This document shows, in pieces, positions 27,085 through 33,837 of a stretch of 64,000 bases of DNA (the stretch's first letter is position 1; each line of letters begins with the position of its first letter). Below the pieces are notes generated by a model. It worked only from the letters and a program-made list of their open reading frames with translations, was not told where the DNA came from and searched no databases. Made by a program: the position numbers and the translations under genes. Source of the stretch: Ignavibacteria bacterium UBA7675 (GTDB taxonomy: Bacteria; Bacteroidota; Ignavibacteria; Kapaibacteriales; UB7675); contig DLHF01000002.1 of the NCBI GenBank assembly GCA_002483085.1, positions 62,001 to 126,000 of the forward strand. Reading direction: 5' to 3'.

Positions 27085-27132
27085 TATTGCATAATTATTT
27101 TAGTTCGCTATTGCGTAATTATTTTAGTTCGC
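27085..27132. repeat. 24-bp tandem duplication across the norC stop
   Basis: 27085-27108 and 27109-27132 are identical except for one base (TATTGCATAATTATTTTAGT versus TATTGCGTAATTATTTTAGT, then TCGC). The upstream (coding) copy carries the norC stop codon; the other fills half of the norC-norB gap. A recent slippage-type duplication. Confidence 0.85.
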
Positions 27133-27820
27133 CGAGGTACTTCACCAGTTCAGCTCGCTCGTCGTTACTCATTGGCAGTGTGGGCATAGCTGTGCCCGGC
27201 TTCACAGCCTGTGGGTCGATTAGCCATTTGTCTATCCAGGTAGTATCACGCCGCGTTCCTATCCCGTCGAGCGCCGGACCGATATTTCCACCATTGCCGC
27301 CTACTGCATGGCAGGCTGTGCACAACTGGCTGAACATTGCAGGAGCTGTCACAGTACTGTGGCTGGCTGGAGCCGCCGAAGCTGGTGCGGAGGTCGCCGT
27401 CATCTTTAAAACAGGTTTGGCCGGAAAACCATTGAGATTCGTTTCCCCTATCCATTTCAGGAATGCTATAAGGTCGCTGATCTGCCCGTCGGTAAAATGG
27501 TATTGCACCATCTTGCGCTCGCCGGGAAACATAGCCTGTGGATCCTTGAGGAACACTTTCAGCCACTGCTCGCTGCGCCGTTCCACAACCTTGGTAAGCT
27601 CAGGTGCGTAGTACGCGCCTTCGCCCAGGATGGTATGGCACCCCATACAGTTGTTGGATTCCCATATCTGCTTACCCCTGTCTACCGCCGGTGTAATATT
27701 GCGTGCGTGTGTAAGGTCGGGCACCTTTATAAGTGTGTCGACCGTCAGAAAGAGAAAAACAAGCGAAAACAGGATAGTTCCACCGACAAAGAACATCCTC
27801 GCCTGCGAGCGCGACATCAT
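27119..27820 (-). CDS. norC: Di-heme NorC: NO reductase cytochrome c subunit fused to a second cytochrome c domain
   Basis: 233 aa from ATG 27820, fixed by GGAGG 5 nt upstream; the open frame continues to 27919 but starts inside regulatory sequence. One N-terminal membrane anchor (FVGGTILFSLVFLFLTV). Residues 40-135 are canonical NorC with the heme motif Cys58-MG-Cys-His and the NorC-specific GEGAYYAPEL and FPGERKMVQYHF. An Ala/Ser/Pro linker (about 141-160) leads to a second class I cytochrome c domain with Cys167-TA-Cys-His and a GTAMPTLPM methionine loop. Ordinary NorC has one heme and about 150 residues. It passes electrons to NorB; the second domain may replace a soluble donor. Confidence 0.93.
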   Translation of the reverse strand: MMSRSQARMFFVGGTILFSLVFLFLTVDTLIKVPDLTHARNITPAVDRGKQIWESNNCMGCHTILGEGAYYAPELTKVVERRSEQWLKVFLKDPQAMFPGERKMVQYHFTDGQISDLIAFLKWIGETNLNGFPAKPVLKMTATSAPASAAPASHSTVTAPAMFSQLCTACHAVGGNGGNIGPALDGIGTRRDTTWIDKWLIDPQAVKPGTAMPTLPMSNDERAELVKYLGELK

Positions 27821-27857
27821 AGTTGCCTCCGAATAAAATGAATACAATCCCACATTT

Positions 27858-27873
27858 AAGACATAATTGTCTT
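27858..27873. promoter_or_regulatory. Inverted repeat AAGAC-N6-GTCTT upstream of norC
   Basis: AAGACATAATTGTCTT, centred about 46 bp before the norC ATG. It shares the GAC-N6-GTC core and AT-rich centre with the repeat in front of the heme-copper-oxidase-like gene (33348-33367). Candidate NsrR operator; binding is inferred. Confidence 0.5.
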
Positions 27874-27921
27874 GTTCTTGGGCAAAAAATTCCGCCGCCT
27901 GTTGATGGCCGCGGAGCAAGT

Positions 27922-29307
27922 TTACAGCCGCTGGAAACGCGCCTGGAAAAAGCGCAGATAGCGGGGTTCGTAAGTGATGGCAAGCCCTTTCACATCAAAA
28001 CGGCGTTCGTACACAGACGCCGCCGATTCGGCGATAACATCCATGTGCGCCTGTGTGTACACTCTGCGCGGAATTGTAAGGCGCACGAGTTCGAGTGCTG
28101 GATAGCGATGTTCGCCCGTAGCGGGATCGCGCCCAGCCGATACAATGCCGCGTTCCATGGCGCGCACTCCCGAGTCTATGTACAGCTCGGCTGCAAGCGC
28201 CTGTGCCGGGAACTGATCCTGCGACAAATGCTGGAAAAAACGCCGGGCGTCGAGGTACACCGCATGGCCGCCAACAGGTAATACAATGGGAATGCCTTGC
28301 TCCATGAGTTTGTCGCCGAGGTACTCTACCTGCCCGATTCGCGCGCGGATGTGGTCGTCCTGCACTGCCTCTGTGATGCCTATTGCCATTGCTTCCATGT
28401 CGCGTCCCGCCAGACCTCCATAAGTGTGCATTCCTTCGTACACCACTACCAGATTGCGCGCCTCGTCGTAAATGCTGCGGTCGTTGATAGCGAGAAATCC
28501 ACCAATGTTCACCAATAGGTCTTTTTTGCCGCTCATTGTGCAGCCATTGGTGTGCGAGCAGAGTTCGTGCAGAATGGAGGCCACAGTGCGATTGCTATAG
28601 CCCGATTCGCGCTGCTGGATAAAAAAAGCGTTCTCAATGGCGCGGGTGGCGTCCAGAATGATGCGTATTCCGTAGCTGTTGCAGAGTTCGTGCACGGAGC
28701 GCAGGTTTTCCATGGCTATTGGCTGCCCGCCCGCCATGTTCACTGTAGCTGCTACACTTACGTATGGAATGCGCTCCGGTCCGCTGCTGCGGATCACCTG
28801 TTCGAGTTTTTCAAGGTCGATGTTGCCCTTAAATGGATGAAGCGAAGCCGGATCGTGTGCTTCGTCGATAATGACATCTGCAAATGTTCCTCCCGCCAGT
28901 TCTTGGTGTAAGCGCGTAGTGGTAAAGTACATGTTGCCCGGAACAACATCGCCCTGCCTGATAAGGATGCGCGAAATCAGATGCTCGGCTCCCCTGCCCT
29001 GATGTGTGGGAATCAGGTATGTGTAGCCGTAATACAACTGGACGTTTTCTTCGAGATGGTAAAAGTTCCGGCTGCCGGAGTATGCTTCGTCGCCCATCAT
29101 GAGGCCCGCCCACTGGTAGTCGCTCATAGCGCTGGTACCGCTGTCGGTGAGCAGGTCGATGTACACGTCTTCGGAACGCAGCAGGAAGGTGTTAAATCCT
29201 GCATCCTGAATTGCCTGCACGCGCTCTTTGGAAGTGGTTGTTTTCAGGCGCTCAACCATTTTAATCTTATATGGTTCTGCCCAGCTTCGCTTTGTTGTTG
29301 TCGCCAT
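27922..29307 (-). CDS. tpl: Tyrosine phenol-lyase
   Basis: 461 aa PLP enzyme cleaving L-tyrosine to phenol, pyruvate and ammonia. It follows the Citrobacter enzyme closely along its length: EPYKIKMVERL, NTFLLRSEDVYIDLLTDSGT, PTHQGRGAEHL, GNMYFTTTRLHQE, the lysine pair in GCTMSGKKDLLVN, and YEGMHTYGGLAGRDMEAMAI. The loop RAMERGIVSAG retains the Arg (MERG) that marks phenol-lyases, where tryptophanase has a hydrophobic residue. It sits between nadB (20-bp gap) and norC on the same strand, so it is probably cotranscribed with nadA-nadB. Confidence 0.93.
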   Translation of the reverse strand: MATTTKRSWAEPYKIKMVERLKTTTSKERVQAIQDAGFNTFLLRSEDVYIDLLTDSGTSAMSDYQWAGLMMGDEAYSGSRNFYHLEENVQLYYGYTYLIPTHQGRGAEHLISRILIRQGDVVPGNMYFTTTRLHQELAGGTFADVIIDEAHDPASLHPFKGNIDLEKLEQVIRSSGPERIPYVSVAATVNMAGGQPIAMENLRSVHELCNSYGIRIILDATRAIENAFFIQQRESGYSNRTVASILHELCSHTNGCTMSGKKDLLVNIGGFLAINDRSIYDEARNLVVVYEGMHTYGGLAGRDMEAMAIGITEAVQDDHIRARIGQVEYLGDKLMEQGIPIVLPVGGHAVYLDARRFFQHLSQDQFPAQALAAELYIDSGVRAMERGIVSAGRDPATGEHRYPALELVRLTIPRRVYTQAHMDVIAESAASVYERRFDVKGLAITYEPRYLRFFQARFQRL

Positions 29308-29327
29308 GACATCCTCGGTTGATTAAA

Positions 29328-30944
29328 CTACTGAACAATAGGTTGTTTGAGTATGGGGCACGGGCTGCCTGCTTCGGCTGGTTCGTTGCTGTCGCCGGTC
29401 GCACGAGCTGCCGCGTTGCTGCATCGGGATTGTGTCGCCTCGATGTAATGGGTTCCCCGGCTTTCGGGGCGATTCCAGGCTGCAAGAGCAACCAGATGCG
29501 CTGTCAGCGCCAGGTTGCGGAGTTCTGCCGTCGCTTCAGTAAGAATACCAGAAAACAGCAGCATTTCTGCCTGGTGCAGCAGGTTCATGGTCTCGCGTAC
29601 AGCGATGTGGAGCCCTCTGTTGGAGCGAACAATACCTACGTGATTCCACATCAGCGTGCCGATTTCTTCGCGCAGTACAGTTACTTCGGCAGTAGTTCTG
29701 CCGGATGCCTCGGGCGCTGGATACGGCGGAGCTTCGGGGATATCCTCCGGCCAGAGGTCGGAATCGCTGCCAGCGACTATAGCCGCCCGCCGCGCTGTTA
29801 CAAGAGCTTCTGTCAGGGAATTGCTAGCGAGCCGGTTGGCGCCATGCAGGCCAGTACAAGCCGTCTCACCACAAGCGTACAGGCCGCCGAGGGTTGTTCG
29901 CCCGTCGATATCTGTTGCTACGCCGCCGCATATGTAGTGTGCAGCAGGAGTAATGGGAATGAGATCAGTCGCGGGGTTGATGCCATGTGCCAAGCACTGC
30001 CCTACAATCGTGGGAAAGCGGCTGTGGAGGTCGCCGATATGCCGTGCATCGAGTGTGATGCCGGTGGGTGATGCCAGGCTTTCTTTGTACACTGCCCGCG
30101 CTGTAATATCGCGCGGAGCCAGCGATTCCATAGCGTGGTAATGCTCCATAAAGGAGGAGCCATCTGCACGGCGGAGCATTGCTCCAGCTCCGCGCAGCGC
30201 TTCGGTAACAAGCAGCGGTATCCGTGCCCGCAAGGCTGTAGGGTGAAACTGTATAAACTCCATATCCTGTAGCGCTGCCCCTGCTCTGTAGGCCATTGCT
30301 ATACCGTCGCCTGTTGCAGTCGGGGGATTTGTTGTACAGCGGAATACTTGGCCTGCACCGCCTGTGCAAAGAAATGTCGCTTTTGCGGTAAAACGGACTA
30401 TTCTGTGGCGGTCTGCGTCGAGTACCCATGCTCCAATACATCTTTTTTCATGGCTGTTGCCCACTGGTATAAGGTCGAGTGCCAGATGGTTGCGGTACAG
30501 GTGTACGGTGGGCCGGCGGCGCACGGCATTGAGAAGTACCGACATCACTTCTCTGCCGGTCTGGTCGGCTGTGTGGACAATCCGATGGCGAGAGTGGCCG
30601 CCTTCTCGGTGCAGATGCAGTGTGCCGTTGCTGTGAGTGTCGAACCGGGCACCAAGCCCGATGAGTCGCCGTACAGCATCGGGAGCGTCTTCGATGATTG
30701 CTTTTACTACTTCGCTCCGGCACAGCCCATCGCCTGCTGCCTCGGTATCGTGTATATGCATGGCGAATGAGTCGTCGCTGGCAAACACCGCTGCCAAGCC
30801 GCCCTGAGCAACTGCCGAAGCAGAGGCTATAGGCTCTCGTTTAGTAATCACGGCCACGCTGCCCATCCCAACTGCTTCCAAGGCAAAGGCCATCCCGGCG
30901 ATGCCGCTGCCGATAATAAGTATATCCGTTTTTATGGTTTTCAT
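29328..30944 (-). CDS. nadB: L-aspartate oxidase with a repeat-derived C-terminal tail
   Basis: 538 aa flavoenzyme oxidising L-aspartate to iminoaspartate for quinolinate and NAD synthesis. FAD motif DILIIGSGIAGMAFALEA; ASAVAQGGLAAV; EGGHSRHRIVHTADQTGREV; MEFIQFHPTAL; CGETACTGLHGANRLASNSL. The family normally ends soon after NRPESRGTHY; here about 38 extra residues follow, rich in Ala, Ser, Arg and Pro, and encoded by sequence homologous to the dispersed intergenic repeat. The core should still be active. Upstream of tpl and downstream of nadA. Confidence 0.93.
   Translation of the reverse strand: MKTIKTDILIIGSGIAGMAFALEAVGMGSVAVITKREPIASASAVAQGGLAAVFASDDSFAMHIHDTEAAGDGLCRSEVVKAIIEDAPDAVRRLIGLGARFDTHSNGTLHLHREGGHSRHRIVHTADQTGREVMSVLLNAVRRRPTVHLYRNHLALDLIPVGNSHEKRCIGAWVLDADRHRIVRFTAKATFLCTGGAGQVFRCTTNPPTATGDGIAMAYRAGAALQDMEFIQFHPTALRARIPLLVTEALRGAGAMLRRADGSSFMEHYHAMESLAPRDITARAVYKESLASPTGITLDARHIGDLHSRFPTIVGQCLAHGINPATDLIPITPAAHYICGGVATDIDGRTTLGGLYACGETACTGLHGANRLASNSLTEALVTARRAAIVAGSDSDLWPEDIPEAPPYPAPEASGRTTAEVTVLREEIGTLMWNHVGIVRSNRGLHIAVRETMNLLHQAEMLLFSGILTEATAELRNLALTAHLVALAAWNRPESRGTHYIEATQSRCSNAAARATGDSNEPAEAGSPCPILKQPIVQ
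29355..29420 (+). repeat. Dispersed repeat, copy 3, inside the 3' end of nadB
   Basis: GGCACGGGC (29357-29365) and the 16-mer GCTGTCGCCGGTCGCA (29388-29403) match the first half of the copy at 2.24-2.29 kb in the same order and orientation. Read on the minus strand it encodes the last residues of NadB. Confidence 0.6.
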
Positions 30945-31029
30945 CCTGTTCCTTTCCGTTGTGCTCTTCCACCGATTGGGGCTGGATTGCTGATCCCGTA
31001 AGTTTTTCGCTTTGTCTGTCGTTCTATGC

Positions 31030-32022
31030 TTATCCTATTTCTATCATGCGTTGCAGGGGCAAAAAAGCCCGCTGCTGAATATCAGGCTCCAGTATTACCT
31101 CAAAGGCTGGTTGTGCGATGCTTCCCACTGCTTGTAATGCTTCCAGTGTGTTGTGCAGCGTGATCCGCTTCATGTGCGGACAGTACACACAAGGCGTAAT
31201 AAACTCTCGGTCGGCGTACATGCCGCGAAGAGCTGCTCCGAGGTCGCATTCTGAGCCGAGAATGAACTGCCGGGCAGTGCTTTCTTCTACATACCGGATA
31301 ATATCGGAAGTGCTTCCTATAATACCTTTGTGCCGGGCAAGAGCTATGGCTGCTGCGTCGCTGGGGACTTCCCAGTGGACAAGGATTTCGGCATCGGGGA
31401 ACGAATCGCCTGTGGCTGCGAGCCGGGCTGCTGTAAACTGCTCGTGTACTTCGCAAACGCCATTCCAGAGTATGAGCTTTTTTCCTGTGGCCTGTGCAAT
31501 CGGCACGCTGATATTACGGCCCATGTACAAGTCGGGTACGAAGATGAGCGTGTCCTGCGGAAACGAAGCCGCAACCGCTATGGCATTGCGCGATGTACAG
31601 CAGATGTCGCTCTCAGCTTTTGTCTCGGCATAGGTATTGATGTAGGCCATGACCGGCGTATTGGGGTGGCGTTTGCGGAGTGCCTGCACGTCCTGTGCCG
31701 TAATACTCGACGCCAGCGAGCAGCCTGCTGCGCGGTCGGGTAGGAGAACTGTGCATTGTGGATTGAGGATTTTGGCGGTTTCGGCCATAAAGGCTACGCC
31801 GCAAAACACAATCACTTCTGCGTCGATTGTTGTTGCCGCACGGCTGAGTGCGAGCGAATCGCCTACGACATCGGCTATTCCCCCGGCGCTGGTATGGAGC
31901 TGTAATTCCGGCGTCATATAGTAATGAGCCAGTATTGCCGCGTTTTTGCTGTGCTTTAGCTCTCTGATCTCTTCAACGAGATAACGGGAGCCTGTGGAAT
32001 ATGGAGGAAATGATGAAGTCAT
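31030..32022 (-). CDS. nadA: Quinolinate synthase A
   Basis: 330 aa. Condenses iminoaspartate with dihydroxyacetone phosphate to quinolinate using a [4Fe-4S] cluster with three cysteine ligands. Three conserved cysteine regions are seen: VIVFCGVAFMAETAKIL, ILWNGVCEVHEQF and FITPCVYCPHMKRI. Other family landmarks are AHYYMTPE (with H and Y of the active site), MAYINTYAETKAESD and FVPDLYMGRN. The ATG overlaps the stop of the upstream membrane protein gene (ATGA). The cluster is a likely NO target, which may explain the neighbourhood. Confidence 0.93.
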   Translation of the reverse strand: MTSSFPPYSTGSRYLVEEIRELKHSKNAAILAHYYMTPELQLHTSAGGIADVVGDSLALSRAATTIDAEVIVFCGVAFMAETAKILNPQCTVLLPDRAAGCSLASSITAQDVQALRKRHPNTPVMAYINTYAETKAESDICCTSRNAIAVAASFPQDTLIFVPDLYMGRNISVPIAQATGKKLILWNGVCEVHEQFTAARLAATGDSFPDAEILVHWEVPSDAAAIALARHKGIIGSTSDIIRYVEESTARQFILGSECDLGAALRGMYADREFITPCVYCPHMKRITLHNTLEALQAVGSIAQPAFEVILEPDIQQRAFLPLQRMIEIG

Positions 32023-33344
32023 GATTGCTGTGAGAGTAGGGAAAAACGACCGTTTTGTAGTTCTTTCTGTCTGGAAATCAGATAGCTAGCCAGTAGCAGA
32101 GCTCCGGCCACCAGGAGGACAAGTGAGGCGGCAAGAGCTCCATACCGGCCTGTGAGCAGGAGTAGATGCGCTATGCTGTCCGGCAAGAGTTGGTACACAA
32201 CCGGTAGTGCTGGCAGACACAGAAGCAAAAGCGAAGCAACCATTGCGCTCACTCCCCCACCAAACAGTGTGTATATGCCGATGCTGTGCCGGAAAGGACA
32301 TACTATGCCCAGCGTTGCCAAAAGACCCAATGTGCCAATACCGAGCATTTTTATATGCAGATAGGCGATAAGCACAGGGCGCGCTTCCCAGAAGTTGTGT
32401 CCGGGCAAAAAGGTGGGTGCACATTCCAGAAAAGCCTTGAGTAAGAGAAAAAGAGCCGGTGCGTACAGCAGCGGTTGTCGGAATTCTTTGCGGAATATCC
32501 ACACGAAATGGAGGTGAATCGCTCCCAGCAGAAGTCCTGCGCCCACTGCTGGTATATATATCCAGTCGGAGAGAGTATGCGCTGTGGAGCGAAGCGAAGA
32601 AAGAAGTACGGCAGGTATGTATAGCAGCAGGTTTGCCCGCAGGTGTTTCATGGTCGTATTAGTGTACGTGCCCGCTGTTCCTGATACTGCGAGTAGCAGG
32701 CCGAGTACAGCGGGAAGCAGCCAGCCGTCGGCAAACATGTGGAGGAAAAAGTCGAGGCTCATTGTTTTCAGGAGTTCTGCCGAGGGGCTGGCATGCATCA
32801 TGATAAACGGTAGTGCCCATGTGCCAAGCGATGACAGGAGCAGGCCTGTGATGGCGAGTTTCATTAGGCGAAGAGCGGGAGATACTACAAGGACTTCGCG
32901 GGGAAACTGGTGGCGCAATACAAATGCAAAGAAATACCACAGCAGTACATGTATGGTGCAGAATGCAACGGAGAATCCCGCATAGCCCTGCCACAGGAAT
33001 GCGATAAGAGCACCGGCTGTAGCGTATTGAAGAATTTTGTAATGGAAGCCAGGCTGCCACGATTTTTTGAGTGAACGGCCACTTATCGCCGGTAATACGG
33101 CATAGAACAAACCTGTCAGCGCACTGCCCATCCATCCAAAGAGAGCTATGTGGCTATGCGCGTGCAGCAGGTTGCCGAATGGCAGCGGTGGGGTAGTGCC
33201 AACTGCAAAACTCACGCGCAAAATAGTTCCGACTGCCGCTGCAGCTACGAACCACCCCGCTGCCGCCTTGGCCCACGGTAGTGCGGCTCCAGTTCCCGCC
33301 CCATTCTTTTGTATTCTGTACTCACCTGCTGTCATAATCGTCAT
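32019..33344 (-). CDS. Heme-copper-oxidase-like polytopic membrane protein, NO-linked
   Basis: 441 aa, about twelve hydrophobic helices. Histidine-bearing helices resemble heme-copper oxidase/NorB subunits without matching any: LLHAHSHIALFGWMGSALTG near residue 60, CTIHVLLWYF, LDFFLHMFADGWLLPAVLG, IHLHFVWIF and YLHIKMLGIGTLG. It is not NorB (which lies 5 kb away with all its ligands) and not a standard cytochrome oxidase. It follows nsrR by 38 bp with an inverted repeat between, and overlaps nadA by 4 nt. It may bind heme and handle NO, as NnrS-type proteins do; the exact family is unresolved. Confidence 0.7.
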   Translation of the reverse strand: MTIMTAGEYRIQKNGAGTGAALPWAKAAAGWFVAAAAVGTILRVSFAVGTTPPLPFGNLLHAHSHIALFGWMGSALTGLFYAVLPAISGRSLKKSWQPGFHYKILQYATAGALIAFLWQGYAGFSVAFCTIHVLLWYFFAFVLRHQFPREVLVVSPALRLMKLAITGLLLSSLGTWALPFIMMHASPSAELLKTMSLDFFLHMFADGWLLPAVLGLLLAVSGTAGTYTNTTMKHLRANLLLYIPAVLLSSLRSTAHTLSDWIYIPAVGAGLLLGAIHLHFVWIFRKEFRQPLLYAPALFLLLKAFLECAPTFLPGHNFWEARPVLIAYLHIKMLGIGTLGLLATLGIVCPFRHSIGIYTLFGGGVSAMVASLLLLCLPALPVVYQLLPDSIAHLLLLTGRYGALAASLVLLVAGALLLASYLISRQKELQNGRFSLLSQQS

Positions 33345-33347
33345 GTT

Positions 33348-33367
33348 TTCGGACTATTTTGTCCGAA
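33348..33367. promoter_or_regulatory. Inverted repeat TTCGGAC-N6-GTCCGAA before the oxidase-like gene
   Basis: A 7-bp perfect inverted repeat with a TATTTT centre, immediately upstream of the ATG at 33344 and after the nsrR stop. It shares the GAC-N6-GTC core with the site upstream of norC. Candidate NsrR operator for an internal promoter; it could also be a weak RNA hairpin. Confidence 0.5.
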
Positions 33368-33382
33368 TTGTGGCTAAAAAAA

Positions 33383-33835
33383 TTACGAATTGGGATTTTC
33401 GGGAAATGCGAGCATAAAACGCCGCTCGTTGTTGTGTATTTGTGTCGCTACGCTGCCCAGCGTCGTTGTTTCAAACATTTGGCGCAGGCGCACCCGCTCG
33501 ACTGACCACGACTCGTGAAGCGGACATGGCTTAGTATGGCCACAACCTGGAAGTTTTAGAATACATTGGGTGAAAACATCGCTGCCGTCAATTGCCTCTA
33601 CCACTTGGAGCAGAGTAATCGTCGCAGCAGGACGAGCCAGAGCTACACCACCTTTCGGGCTCCGGTAGGAAATCAGAATACCGGCCTGTGTAAGCACCTG
33701 AAGAATCTTTTTCAGAAACTGGAACGGTATGTTCAGAGCTTCGGCAATGGTGCCGATGGGAGTGTATTGATTCGTTGGCTGTAGTGCAACGTAAATTACA
33801 CCCTGAATACCATATGTACAGGTTTTTGATAGCAT
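33383..33835 (-). CDS. nsrR: Rrf2-family regulator, NsrR type
   Basis: 150 aa. Winged helix at residues 1-70 (KTCTYGIQGVIYVALQ, then QFLKKILQVLTQAGILIS and KGGVALARPAATITLLQVVEAIDG). Three cysteines at 91, 98 and 104 (TQCILKLPGCGHTKPCPLHE) are placed as the Fe-S ligands of NsrR/IscR. Next to NO reductase and NO-linked genes it is most likely the NO-sensing repressor NsrR. The ATG lies 2 nt after the stop of the 611-aa gene, so the two are coupled. Confidence 0.85.
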   Translation of the reverse strand: MLSKTCTYGIQGVIYVALQPTNQYTPIGTIAEALNIPFQFLKKILQVLTQAGILISYRSPKGGVALARPAATITLLQVVEAIDGSDVFTQCILKLPGCGHTKPCPLHESWSVERVRLRQMFETTTLGSVATQIHNNERRFMLAFPENPNS

Positions 33836-33837
33836 GG

